Source: JAVBLD01 sp031553705 (lineage in GTDB: Bacteria; Bacteroidota; Bacteroidia; Bacteroidales; Marinifilaceae). Taken from it: 59,633 nucleotides of DNA. Within the stretch, counting starts at the first letter, position 1; every line of letters starts with the position of its first letter. The notes beneath the pieces were generated by a model. The model was not told the DNA's origin. It ran no database searches and was given only the letters and a program-made list of their open reading frames with translations. The position numbers and the translations under genes were made by a program. The stretch covers positions 1-59,633 of the forward strand of contig JAVBLD010000048.1 in the NCBI GenBank assembly GCA_031553705.1, written 5' to 3'. Positions 17,239-25,721 of the stretch are shown in pieces.

Positions 17239-18468
17239 ATGGAACATTTACAAACGATAAAGCAACGTTTTGAAATCATCGGAAATAACTACGAGTTAAA
17301 CCAGGCTATCAATATCGCGACACAGGTGGCCCAGACCGACCTGTCCGTTCTGATCACAGGGGAAAGCGGTGTCGGTAAAGAGATATTTCCACGCATCATA
17401 CACGGATACAGCGTGCGTAAACACGCGCCATATATTGCCGTGAATTGCGGGGCCATTCCCGAAGGGACTATTGATTCCGAGCTATTCGGCCATGAAAAAG
17501 GAGCTTTTACCGGAGCTTTATCCGACCGTAAAGGTTATTTTGAAGTGACCGACGGCGGTACGATTTTTCTGGACGAAGTAGGCGAGTTGCCGTTGGCAAC
17601 CCAAGCCAGGCTATTGCGAATATTGGAGACCGGTGAATTTATCCGGGTCGGTTCCTCTAAAATACAGAAAAGCAATGTACGGGTGATTGCTGCCACAAAT
17701 CTCGATATCCAGACGGCCGTAAAAAACGGAAAATTCAGGCAAGACCTCTACTATCGACTCAATACCATACCGATTTATATACCACCCTTACGCGAACGGA
17801 AAGAGGATATACCGCTGTTGTTCCGTAAGTTTGCTGCCGACTTTGCCGAGAAATACAGGATGCCTGCAGTCCGCTTAACAGAAGATGCCGTAAGCGTGCT
17901 GGAAGAATTCCGTTGGCCCGGGAATATCAGGCAGTTGAAAAATATCACCGAACAGATATCTATACTCGAACAGGAGCGGTTAGTCGATTCGCTAACATTA
18001 CAAAAATATATTCCATCGAATGATCTGGCATTGCCGGCCATCACAACGAGCCATGATACGTCGGACACGAATTTTGCTTCCGAGCGGGAAATCCTTTACA
18101 AAATCCTCTTCGATATGAAAAAGGATGTGAATGACCTGAAGCGATTGGTATATAATCTGATGCAAAAAGAGGGCAACCAGGAACAAGCGCTGGAACCGAC
18201 AACATCGATCGTATTGAGGAACCTGTATACCCGGGATGCGGAAGTACCCAAGAATCCGTCCCCTCCTTCTCCGTTCCAGGACGAAAACAACCAGATACAG
18301 GATACGGAAGCCATTATTGAAGAGTCATTCTCGATTGAAGAAAAAGAACGGGAACTTATCATAAAAGCACTGGAAAAAAACCATGGAAAAAGAAAAGATG
18401 CTGCAATAGACCTCGGCATTTCGGAGAGGACATTATACAGAAAACTGAAAGAATATAATATTGTATAG
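17239..18468 (+). CDS. Sigma-54 interaction domain transcriptional activator without receiver domain
   Basis: This 409-residue enhancer-binding protein would use ATP to remodel sigma-54 RNA polymerase. The AAA+ domain starts almost at the N terminus. It has Walker A GESGVGKE, the sigma-54 contact loop GAFTGAL, Walker B GTIFLDEVGELPL and the WPGNIRQL motif. A Fis-type helix-turn-helix closes the protein (KDAAIDLGISERTLYRKL). There is no receiver, PAS or GAF domain, so it is PspF-like and must be controlled by expression or a partner. I start at the ATG at 17239 (MEHLQTIKQRF); the frame is open further back to 17146, but that stretch overlaps the promoter. In Bacteroidetes this gene commonly precedes lptE. 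Confidence 0.93.
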   Translation: MEHLQTIKQRFEIIGNNYELNQAINIATQVAQTDLSVLITGESGVGKEIFPRIIHGYSVRKHAPYIAVNCGAIPEGTIDSELFGHEKGAFTGALSDRKGYFEVTDGGTIFLDEVGELPLATQARLLRILETGEFIRVGSSKIQKSNVRVIAATNLDIQTAVKNGKFRQDLYYRLNTIPIYIPPLRERKEDIPLLFRKFAADFAEKYRMPAVRLTEDAVSVLEEFRWPGNIRQLKNITEQISILEQERLVDSLTLQKYIPSNDLALPAITTSHDTSDTNFASEREILYKILFDMKKDVNDLKRLVYNLMQKEGNQEQALEPTTSIVLRNLYTRDAEVPKNPSPPSPFQDENNQIQDTEAIIEESFSIEEKERELIIKALEKNHGKRKDAAIDLGISERTLYRKLKEYNIV

Positions 18469-18539
18469 AAGCAGAAAAACGGAGCTAAAGAATTGAGATT
18501 AAAAATTATCTTTCTTTTTCAGTTCTTACTTTTTAATCT

Positions 18540-18547
18540 TATATTTG
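18540..18547 (+). promoter_or_regulatory. -7 box upstream of lptE, beside an AT-rich inverted repeat
   Basis: TATATTTG at 18540-18547 fits TAnnTTTG. TTTC at 18517-18520 is a possible -33 with 19-base spacing. A perfect 10-bp inverted repeat (AGATTAAAAA at 18496-18505 and TTTTTAATCT at 18530-18539) abuts the box and could be an operator or a weak terminator of the preceding gene. Confidence 0.45.
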
Positions 18548-18569
18548 TAGTTGCGCACAATTTAAAATC

Positions 18570-19091
18570 ATGGGAATGGCAAAAAAAAATATCTGTCTGC
18601 TACTTATATGTATATGTTTTTGTTCCTGCGGAATTGTAAAGGTCCGTTATTCGATATCCGGAGCCAACATTTCGCCCGAAGTAAAAACATATTCGGTAGA
18701 TTATTTTCCCAACAAAGCATTATTGGTTGTTCCTTATCTAAGTTCGCTTTTTACCGATAAACTGAACACTTATATCCGATCCAAAACAGGTTTGAGCGAA
18801 ATGACCGATAATAATGGAGACATTCGGTTCGAAGGTCAGATCACCGGCTACTCCCAAAGACCTATAGACATACAAAAAGACGAGGTAGCCGCTTCCAATC
18901 GTTTGACGATCGAGATACGTGTAAAATATACAAACATCAAAGACGACAAATACGATTTTGACTCCAAGTTTTCAAATTATGCCGACTACCCGGCAAGCGC
19001 TAATTTCGATGCCATTGAAGAGTCGCTTATCACAGAGATCCTGGACAAAATTATCGAAGATATTTATAATAAGGCATTGGTCAACTGGTAG
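18570..19091 (+). CDS. lptE: LPS-assembly lipoprotein LptE
   Basis: LptE is the outer-membrane lipoprotein that plugs LptD and helps insert lipopolysaccharide. The 173-residue protein begins with a lipoprotein signal (hydrophobic 8-18, acceptor Cys20 in FCSCG). It continues with the LptE-like domain (DYFPNKA...LSSLFTDKLNTYIRSKTGL...FEGQITGYSQRP). The same operon order, sigma-54 activator - lptE - unknown - secG, is common in Bacteroidetes and supports the call. It agrees with lpxK in this window that the cell has lipid A-based LPS. Confidence 0.85.
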   Translation: MGMAKKNICLLLICICFCSCGIVKVRYSISGANISPEVKTYSVDYFPNKALLVVPYLSSLFTDKLNTYIRSKTGLSEMTDNNGDIRFEGQITGYSQRPIDIQKDEVAASNRLTIEIRVKYTNIKDDKYDFDSKFSNYADYPASANFDAIEESLITEILDKIIEDIYNKALVNW

Positions 19092-19147
19092 TTCATTGAT
19101 GTATCAGCACCGTTAATCAAGATTATACCCGAATTCCGACCTAAGTT

Positions 19148-20185
19148 ATGAAAGTCGAAAAACTAGTGGCACTCATCCGTCAACCCCGGAAGATCGAACA
19201 TAACGATCTAAAAGAGCTTTGTGTACTTTTAGAGAGTTATCCCTATTTTCAATCGGCAAGAATCTTATGTCTGAAAGCATTGTATACATCTTCAAACAAA
19301 GAGTTTGAAGATGAGATCAAGTCAAGTACAGTGCATATTATCAATCACAAGCAACTTTACAAATATCTGCACGGCCGGATTGAGTTTGATGCCTTCATGC
19401 CGGATAGTACTGATAAAAACCCAGCATATTCAAGAATTGTTGCCGAAAAGATAAATGAAATCATCACCGAAGACAATATAAACCTTGGCGCGACGAAACC
19501 GACAGGAGATTTTACCGAGAAACCGGTCAAAGAAACCTCGGCGTTGCAAGAAGAGGTTTCTGCAGCACTTGTACCGGTTATTCCAGACATTGCTCCGGAG
19601 CACCACCAGGAGGAAGACTCAGAGATACTTCCATACGAAGCTATCGGCATAAATATCACCGAAACGGCAGACTCCGGCGATGTGCCTGTAACTCCTATAG
19701 TCTCCCGGCAAGAGGAACAGGACTCACCGGAATACATACCTATGGAATTGATTCTTAACGAAGAAGAGTCCGCCGATCACAGGCCGGAAGAATATGCCTC
19801 CCCGTTCGTCTTCGAATCGTCGCTAGCAGCCGAGGATATTTACCAACCGGAGAATGACAAAGCCCCACCAGCACCGGAAAAACCGAAGGAAATCTCCTCT
19901 TGCAGCAAACGCAAGGAAGCGCTTATTGACCGGTTTATCACAGAGGCTCCTACAATGCCCAAGATAAATCCGGAAACGGTAAACAACCGGGATCTTTCTA
20001 TCGAAAACAACCTTCAAACAGAAGAGCTGTTCACCGAAACGCTGGCAAAGATTTATATCAAACAACAACTACATGAGAAGGCAATAGCAACTTATATAAA
20101 ATTAAGTTTGAAATATCCGGAAAAAAGTATTTACTTTGCAGACCAAATTGAGAAGATAAAGAAAATCAATAACAACAACGAATAA
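19148..20185 (+). CDS. Bacteroidetes protein of unknown function with a short C-terminal repeat region
   Basis: This 345-residue protein has no signal peptide or membrane helix. The N-terminal 100 residues are helical and well ordered (MKVEKLVALIRQPRKIEHND). A long acidic, Glu/Pro-rich low-complexity middle follows (about 115-255). The C-terminal helix pair (about 285-345: LFTETLAKIYIKQQLHEKA) resembles one TPR unit. It sits between lptE and secG, 1 base before secG, so translation is coupled. This matches a gene usually annotated only as hypothetical or tetratricopeptide protein in Bacteroidales. A scaffold role near the envelope machinery is possible but not shown. Confidence 0.8.
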   Translation: MKVEKLVALIRQPRKIEHNDLKELCVLLESYPYFQSARILCLKALYTSSNKEFEDEIKSSTVHIINHKQLYKYLHGRIEFDAFMPDSTDKNPAYSRIVAEKINEIITEDNINLGATKPTGDFTEKPVKETSALQEEVSAALVPVIPDIAPEHHQEEDSEILPYEAIGINITETADSGDVPVTPIVSRQEEQDSPEYIPMELILNEEESADHRPEEYASPFVFESSLAAEDIYQPENDKAPPAPEKPKEISSCSKRKEALIDRFITEAPTMPKINPETVNNRDLSIENNLQTEELFTETLAKIYIKQQLHEKAIATYIKLSLKYPEKSIYFADQIEKIKKINNNNE

Positions 20186-20186
20186 T

Positions 20187-20540
20187 ATGTATATAGCAAT
20201 TTCAATTTTAGTTTCGATTGTATGCGTTCTGCTAATACTGATTGTTTTAGTTCAGAACTCAAAAGGAGGCGGACTTGCATCTTCCTTCTCATCTCATAAC
20301 CAGATTATGGGTGTCCGGAAGACAACCGACTTTCTCGAAAAAGCAACCTGGACATTGGCAGGAGGAATGCTCGTTTTATGTGTATTAGCTGCATTCCTGA
20401 TTCCGAGAGACGCAAGCAGACAAGGGAAAAAATCAGCTATCGAAAACCAGGTTCAAAATGCTCCAACGCAACAATCTATTCCGTCATTCCCGATGAACAA
20501 TAACAACGGAACCGAGCCAATCAATACTCCTAAAGAGTAA
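20187..20540 (+). CDS. secG: Preprotein translocase subunit SecG
   Basis: SecG assists SecYEG protein export. The 117-residue protein has two membrane helices (about 3-23 and 53-74) flanking the conserved cytosolic loop QNSKGGGLASSFS. A polar Asn/Gln-rich tail follows. The ATG is 1 base after the preceding stop codon. A terminator follows the gene. Confidence 0.95.
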   Translation: MYIAISILVSIVCVLLILIVLVQNSKGGGLASSFSSHNQIMGVRKTTDFLEKATWTLAGGMLVLCVLAAFLIPRDASRQGKKSAIENQVQNAPTQQSIPSFPMNNNNGTEPINTPKE

Positions 20541-20570
20541 AACATATAAACCTCATACATGGTTAAACGT

Positions 20571-20608
20571 AAAGTGTCAGTATGTCAGTTCATGCTGACA
20601 CTTTTTTT
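20571..20608 (+). terminator. Terminator of the lptE-secG operon
   Basis: AAAGTGTCAG (20571-20580) pairs with CTGACACTTT (20595-20604) around a 14-base loop, followed by further T residues to 20608. It lies 30 bases after secG. Confidence 0.88.
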
Positions 20609-20724
20609 CATTCGGCTGTCAATATAAGTTTAAAGCATAAAAATGTTATTATTTATATTTTTATATTGTAGATCAATTAGTTGCATTAATTTTTGCTATG
20701 TGATATAAAATAAAAGCACCTTTT

Positions 20725-20741
20725 TTGGCACAAAATATGTA
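20725..20741 (+). promoter_or_regulatory. Possible sigma-54-like -24/-12 element upstream of groES
   Basis: TTGGCAC (20725-20731), then 5 bases, then ATGTA (20737-20741). The -24 half matches the sigma-54 consensus fully and the spacing is right. The -12 half (consensus TTGCW) matches at only 3 of 5 positions and lacks the GC pair. This is a weak candidate. Confidence 0.2.
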
Positions 20742-20779
20742 TGACGACTTAGCAGATGTCATTTTAATTGGTGATGACA
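20740..20779. promoter_or_regulatory. Overlapping ATGAC/GTCAT inverted repeats upstream of groES
   Basis: ATGAC at 20741-20745 and GTCAT at 20758-20762 form one dyad. TGTCAT (20757-20762) and ATGACA (20774-20779) form a second dyad with an 11-base spacer. No CIRCE element (TTAGCACTC-N9-GAGTGCTAA) is present. The repeats could be a heat-shock operator; similar half-sites lie before lon. Confidence 0.3.
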
Positions 20780-20833
20780 CAATTACAAAAAACAAAACAA
20801 ATAATTCATTATAAACTTTTAAAAACTGAGATT

Positions 20834-21103
20834 ATGGCACTAAAGACCGTACTTAACAAGATTATTGTTGAGCCTGTTGAAGCAGAAACAAAAACTGCAA
20901 GTGGTATTATTATTCCTGATTCAGCCAAAGAAAAACCCCAAAAAGGTGTGGTAGTTGCAACTGGTAAAGGGAAAGCCGATGAACCGATGGAAATAAAGGT
21001 GGGTGACACTGTATTATTTGGAAAATACTCGGGAACAGAGGTTCATATTGACGACAAGAAATACCTGGTAATGAATCAGTCGGACATTATGGTAGTACTA
21101 TAA
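20834..21103 (+). CDS. groES: Co-chaperonin GroES (10 kDa chaperonin)
   Basis: The heptameric lid of the GroEL folding chamber. The 89-residue protein has the mobile loop around ETKTASGIIIPDSAKEKP and the dome-forming KYSGTEV...YLVMNQSDIM. I start at the ATG at 20834 (MALKTVLNKI). The frame is open back to 20768, but the extra 22 residues are not part of the family. groEL begins 45 bases downstream. Confidence 0.97.
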   Translation: MALKTVLNKIIVEPVEAETKTASGIIIPDSAKEKPQKGVVVATGKGKADEPMEIKVGDTVLFGKYSGTEVHIDDKKYLVMNQSDIMVVL

Positions 21104-21148
21104 AATTGAGAATTAAAAACTGAAAACTAGAATTAAAAACCAGAAGTT

Positions 21149-22780
21149 ATGGCAAAAGAGATAAAATTCAACATTGAGGCCCGCGATCTATTGAAACAAG
21201 GAGTAGACGAACTGGCTAACGCTGTAAAAATCACCCTCGGCCCCAAAGGTCGCAATGTAGTAATCGAAAAAAAATTCGGTGCTCCCCAGATTACAAAAGA
21301 CGGAGTTACTGTTGCTAAGGAGATCGAGCTTTCGGATCCGTATGCAAACATCGGTGCACAAATGGTAAAAGAGGTGGCTTCCAAAACGGGAGATGACGCA
21401 GGTGACGGTACCACCACTGCTACAATCCTGGCACAGGCAATTATCAACGTAGGATTGAAAAACGTAACTGCCGGAGCCAATCCGATGGAATTGAAAAGTG
21501 GAATTGACAAAGCTGTCATGGCAGTTGTAAAAAGCCTTGAAAAACAAAAAGAAGAAGTAGGTGAAAACTACGAAAAGATCCGTCAGGTAGCTCGCGTTTC
21601 TGCTAACGGGGATGATACCATCGGTGCATTGATTGCACAGGCAATGGAAAAAGTAAAGAAAGAAGGAGTGATTACCGTTGAGGAGGCCAAAGGTATCGAA
21701 ACCGAAGTAAAAGTGGTGGAAGGTATGCAGTTCGACCGTGGCTATATCTCTGCCTATTTCGTAACCGACAGTGAAAAAATGCAGGCTGAATTTGAAAATC
21801 CGTTTATCCTGCTCTACGATAAAAAGATCTCTACGATGAAGGAACTGATGCCGATATTGGAACCGGTAGTACAAACAGGTCGTCCGTTGATCATTATCGC
21901 CGAAGATGTAGAGAGTGAAGCTCTGGCAACCCTTGTCGTAAACCGCCTGAGGGGTTCCTTGAAAATTGCCGCTGTAAAAGCGCCCGGATTCGGCGACCGT
22001 CGCAAAGAGATGCTGGAAGACTTGGCGATATTGACCGGAGGTGCAGTAATCTCGGAAGAGAAAGGCCTGAAGCTGGACGGAGTAACCCTCGATATGTTGG
22101 GTAAAGCTGGAAAAATAACTATCGATAAAGAAAATACAACCATTGTCTCCGGCGCCGGAGACAAATCAGCTATTGCCAACCGTGTTGCTCAAATCAAGAA
22201 ATTGATTGAGAACACCACATCCGATTATGACCGTGAAAAACTACAAGAGAGATTGGCCAAATTGGCCGGAGGAGTAGCTGTACTTTATGTCGGCGCCGCT
22301 TCGGAAATCGAAATGAAAGAAAAAAAGGACCGTGTAGACGACGCTCTCAGTGCAACCCGCGCCGCAATCGAAGAAGGAATTGTTCCGGGAGGAGGAGTCG
22401 CCTATATCCGTGCACAAGCTGAACTGGAAGGACTTCGTGGAGAGACAGAAGACGAAACCACAGGTATCGAGATCATTAAACGTGCCATCGAGGAGCCGCT
22501 TCGTCAGATCGCTTTCAATGCCGGTGTAGAAGGTGCTGTTGTAGTAAATAAAGTACGTGAAGGAAAAAAAGATTTCGGATATAATGCTCGTACCGGAGTA
22601 TACCAGAATCTGATGGAGGCGGGAGTAATTGATCCGAAGAAGGTTACCCGCGTAGCGCTTGAGAACGCTGCCTCTATCGCTGGAATGTTCTTGACAACAG
22701 AATGTGTACTGGTCGAGGAAAAGCAGGAGAATGTGCCTGCGATGCCTCCGATGGGAGGCGGAATGCCGGGAATGATGTAA
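21149..22780 (+). CDS. groEL: Chaperonin GroEL
   Basis: This 543-residue subunit of the tetradecameric chaperonin folds proteins in an ATP-driven cage with GroES. Hallmarks are TLGPKGRNVVIEKKFG (nucleotide site), DGVTVAKEI, the catalytic-region string GDGTTTATIL and the Gly/Met-rich C-terminal tail PPMGGGMPGMM. It is a single copy in the window, paired with groES as usual, and followed by a strong terminator. Confidence 0.99.
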   Translation: MAKEIKFNIEARDLLKQGVDELANAVKITLGPKGRNVVIEKKFGAPQITKDGVTVAKEIELSDPYANIGAQMVKEVASKTGDDAGDGTTTATILAQAIINVGLKNVTAGANPMELKSGIDKAVMAVVKSLEKQKEEVGENYEKIRQVARVSANGDDTIGALIAQAMEKVKKEGVITVEEAKGIETEVKVVEGMQFDRGYISAYFVTDSEKMQAEFENPFILLYDKKISTMKELMPILEPVVQTGRPLIIIAEDVESEALATLVVNRLRGSLKIAAVKAPGFGDRRKEMLEDLAILTGGAVISEEKGLKLDGVTLDMLGKAGKITIDKENTTIVSGAGDKSAIANRVAQIKKLIENTTSDYDREKLQERLAKLAGGVAVLYVGAASEIEMKEKKDRVDDALSATRAAIEEGIVPGGGVAYIRAQAELEGLRGETEDETTGIEIIKRAIEEPLRQIAFNAGVEGAVVVNKVREGKKDFGYNARTGVYQNLMEAGVIDPKKVTRVALENAASIAGMFLTTECVLVEEKQENVPAMPPMGGGMPGMM

Positions 22781-22782
22781 TA

Positions 22783-22814
22783 AAATAAGCTGCCGATCGG
22801 CAGCTTATTTTTTT
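22783..22814 (+). terminator. groESL terminator
   Basis: AAATAAGCTGCC (22783-22794), loop GATC, and GGCAGCTTATTT (22799-22810) form a perfect palindrome that runs into T7. It begins 2 bases after the groEL stop. Confidence 0.95.
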
Positions 22815-22943
22815 GCGTATTCTCTTTGAGTTTCTTACTTTTACACCCGAAAGGTAAATACGAAAAGGAATAGGCAATAAAGAGCAGGAAGCAGCAGAAG
22901 ACAATGCGATTTCGTACCTGATAATTAAAATACAAAATGATAT

Positions 22944-24494
22944 ATGGCACAAGAAGATGTATTTAAAAAACTGGTAGCACACTGTAAAGAGTACGGGTAT
23001 GTTTTTCCGTCATCGGATATCTATGATGGCATGGGAGCAGTATACGACTACGGACAGTATGGTGTCGAGTTGAAGAATAATATCAAAAGATATTGGTGGG
23101 AATCGATGATCCGGCTGCATGAAAATATCGTAGGTATCGATTCTGCCATCTTTATGCATCCTACCGTCTGGAAAGCATCGGGACATGTGGATGCATTCAA
23201 TGATCCGCTAATCGACAATAAAGACTCTAAAAAAAGATACCGGGCGGATGTCCTGATTGAAGAACAGATTGCCAAATATGACGAAAAGATCGAGAAAGAC
23301 ATCGAGAAGGCGAAAAAGAGATTTGGCGAAAGCTTTAACGAAGCATTATTCCGGCAAACCAACCTGCAGGTTTTAGCTAATATCGAAAAACGCGATGTCC
23401 TTCACAACAGAATAGCAGAAGCACTGAATAATAATGACCTGGTTGAATTGCGCCAAATCATCGTTGATGAAAAGATCGTTTGCCCGATCAGCGGCACCAC
23501 CAATTGGACTGAAGTGCGCCAGTTCAATCTGATGTTTTCTACCGAAGTAGGATCTACAGCCGAAGGCGCCAGCAAGATATATCTGCGGCCGGAGACAGCC
23601 CAGGGGATATTCGTTAATTTCCTGAATGTACAAAAAACCGGACGGATGAAGGTTCCTTTCGGCATTGCCCAAATCGGCAAAGCTTTCCGGAATGAGATCG
23701 TTGCCCGTCAGTTTATCTTCCGGATGCGCGAATTCGAACAGATGGAGATGCAGTTCTTCGTACGCCCCGGCACAGAATTGGAATGGTTTGCCCATTGGAA
23801 AGCCACCCGTATGAAATGGCACCAATTACTTGGTTTCGGTGCTGAAAACTACCGTTTCCACGATCACGAAAAACTTGCACATTATGCAAATGCGGCTGCA
23901 GATATTGAATTCCGGTTCCCATTCGGCTTTAAAGAGGTGGAGGGAATTCATTCCCGTACCGATTTTGACCTGGCTCAACATCAGAAATTTTCCGGTAAAA
24001 AAATCCAGTACTTTGATACGGAATTGAATGAATCCTATGTTCCTTATGTCATCGAAACCTCTATCGGGGTAGACCGGATGTTTTTACAGGTCATGACTGC
24101 CGCCTATTGTGAAGAGGAGCTAGAAAAAGAAGACGGGAGCAAAGACCTGCGTGTAGTGCTGAAACTGCCGGCAGCCCTGGCACCGATAAAAATGGCCATT
24201 ATGCCGTTGATAAAAAAGGACGGGCTACCGGAGAAAGCGCAAGAGGTGCTGGAATTATTGAAGTACGATTTCAATTGCCAGTACGACGAAAAAGATACGA
24301 TCGGGAAACGTTATCGCCGTCAGGACGCAATCGGTACTCCATTCTGCATCACAATAGATCACCAGACGCTTAATGATCAAACGGTCACCATCCGCTACCG
24401 CGACACGATGGAACAAGAACGGGTTACTATTGACAAACTTTTCGATATCCTGAAAGAAAAAACAGATTTAAGAAATTTGTTGAAACAGCTATAG
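22944..24494 (+). CDS. glyS: Glycyl-tRNA synthetase, single-chain (alpha2) type
   Basis: This 516-residue class II synthetase charges tRNA-Gly. It is the eukaryote/archaea-like dimeric form, not the alpha2beta2 form of many Proteobacteria. Features: VFPSSDIYDGMGAVYDYG near the N terminus, motif 1 region with YLRPETAQGIFVNF, motif 2 FRNEIVARQFIFRMREFEQME, the EGIHSRTDFDL insert, motif 3 ETSIGVDRMF, and a C-terminal anticodon-binding domain from about 405. The stop codon lies inside a 54-bp palindromic terminator. Confidence 0.97.
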   Translation: MAQEDVFKKLVAHCKEYGYVFPSSDIYDGMGAVYDYGQYGVELKNNIKRYWWESMIRLHENIVGIDSAIFMHPTVWKASGHVDAFNDPLIDNKDSKKRYRADVLIEEQIAKYDEKIEKDIEKAKKRFGESFNEALFRQTNLQVLANIEKRDVLHNRIAEALNNNDLVELRQIIVDEKIVCPISGTTNWTEVRQFNLMFSTEVGSTAEGASKIYLRPETAQGIFVNFLNVQKTGRMKVPFGIAQIGKAFRNEIVARQFIFRMREFEQMEMQFFVRPGTELEWFAHWKATRMKWHQLLGFGAENYRFHDHEKLAHYANAAADIEFRFPFGFKEVEGIHSRTDFDLAQHQKFSGKKIQYFDTELNESYVPYVIETSIGVDRMFLQVMTAAYCEEELEKEDGSKDLRVVLKLPAALAPIKMAIMPLIKKDGLPEKAQEVLELLKYDFNCQYDEKDTIGKRYRRQDAIGTPFCITIDHQTLNDQTVTIRYRDTMEQERVTIDKLFDILKEKTDLRNLLKQL

Positions 24495-24544
24495 GCTACA
24501 TTGAAAAGGCTGCCCGATCGGGCAGCCTTTTCAATGTAGCCTAT
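24491..24544. terminator. 54-bp perfect palindrome, bidirectional terminator of glyS and ribF
   Basis: The 27 bases 24491-24517 are the exact reverse complement of 24518-24544, with the core GCCCGATCGGGC. It contains the glyS stop codon TAG (24492-24494) and lies 43 bases from the end of convergent ribF. Internal AAAA/TTTT tracts in each arm can act as the T run for either direction. Confidence 0.9.
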
Positions 24545-24587
24545 TTCAATACTATACGCTCTACGTTTAAAGATAAGATCCGTTATT

Positions 24588-25517
24588 TTATTTCCCGAGC
24601 TTATCCGATATTATTTCCCGATCCTTCGTCAATTGCCCGCGCAGCTCTCCGATATTTTCAAATTTACGTTCCCCTCTGACCCTAAAAAGCAGACTCACGC
24701 TGATCTCCTCACCATAAATCTCCCTGTCAAAATCAAACAGATGCACCTCCAGCCGGATCACCCCGGTCTTGCAAACCGTAGGACGAGTGCCGATATTCAA
24801 CATCCCGTCATACTCTTGTTGTCCCAATAATGCCTTTACGGCATATACCCCTGATGCCGGTAATAACTTCCGGTCATCGCTCACCTCTATATTTGCAGTA
24901 GGAAAACCAATCTCCCGTCCAATTCTGTCGCCTGCAACGACTTTCCCGGAAATAAAATAATCATACCCTAGGAATTCTTTTACCAGTTCCACATCCCCCA
25001 GCTCCAACGCCGTACGGATTTTGGTTGAACTAACATTGATCTGATTCTCTTCGTAAGCTTCTTCCTGCTCCAGATAAAAATGATATTTCTCTGCAAGTGC
25101 CTTCAGCGACTCGAAATCTCCTTCCCGGTCTTTCCCAAAACGATGATCATACCCAACAACAATCCCTCTCGCATTCAATCTATCTATCAAAATATATTTT
25201 ACAAAATCGGTATAAGTCAGTTCTGCCAGTTCACGGGTAAAAGGCAATATTACCAAGTGATCGATACCAGCTATCTCGAGTATTTTCATCTTTTCATCCA
25301 ATGTAGTTAATAATCCAGGTCGTTTTTCCAGAGGGTACAACACATCGCGGGGATGCGGTTCAAAACTGATGATGACTGATTCTCCGCCTAATTTAACAGC
25401 GGTTCTCTTCAAACATTCAATGACCTGGATATGTCCTTTATGCACTCCATCAAAGCTCCCCATTGTTACCACCGGAGTACTGATATATATATTTCCCAAT
25501 CCGTAATGAACCTGCAT
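24588..25517 (-). CDS. ribF: Bifunctional riboflavin kinase / FMN adenylyltransferase
   Basis: RibF converts riboflavin to FMN and then to FAD. The 309-residue protein has an N-terminal nucleotidyltransferase domain (GSFDGVHKGH with the HxGH motif, residues about 22-31; SSTKIR later) and a C-terminal flavokinase domain (about 180-305) with GDRIGREIGFPTANI. The length is typical. It is monocistronic with a -7 box at 25536-25543 and a terminator shared with glyS. Confidence 0.97.
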   Translation of the reverse strand: MQVHYGLGNIYISTPVVTMGSFDGVHKGHIQVIECLKRTAVKLGGESVIISFEPHPRDVLYPLEKRPGLLTTLDEKMKILEIAGIDHLVILPFTRELAELTYTDFVKYILIDRLNARGIVVGYDHRFGKDREGDFESLKALAEKYHFYLEQEEAYEENQINVSSTKIRTALELGDVELVKEFLGYDYFISGKVVAGDRIGREIGFPTANIEVSDDRKLLPASGVYAVKALLGQQEYDGMLNIGTRPTVCKTGVIRLEVHLFDFDREIYGEEISVSLLFRVRGERKFENIGELRGQLTKDREIISDKLGK

Positions 25518-25535
25518 TATCTTCTACATTTTGGA

Positions 25536-25543
25536 CAAAGATA
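25536..25543 (-). promoter_or_regulatory. -7 box of ribF
   Basis: The minus strand reads TATCTTTG, 18 bases before the ATG. No TTTG at the expected -33 distance. No FMN riboswitch (RFN element) is visible in the short leader. Confidence 0.45.
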
Positions 25544-25656
25544 CAAATTTGAAGCATGGAGGTATAGATTAACAAAAAAAATAATAATAAATCATCAACT
25601 TTCACAGAGGATAGGGAGTAGGGATAACGGAAAGGATTTAGTTTGAGGCTTTTACA

Positions 25657-25696
25657 TAAAAAGGGCATAGAGAATTTTACTTTTCTTCTATGCCCT
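25657..25696 (-). terminator. nrdJ terminator
   Basis: AGGGCATAGA (25662-25671) pairs with TCTATGCCCT (25687-25696). On the minus strand the hairpin is followed by TTTTTATG. It lies 25 bases after the nrdJ stop. Confidence 0.85.
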
Positions 25697-25721
25697 CCGC
25701 TTTAGTGGGATCTATATAGTA

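Noticed and set aside
20625..20833. CIRCE/HrcA operator upstream of groES
   Set aside because: No TTAGCACTC-N9-GAGTGCTAA pattern was found. Only ATGAC/GTCAT dyads are present.
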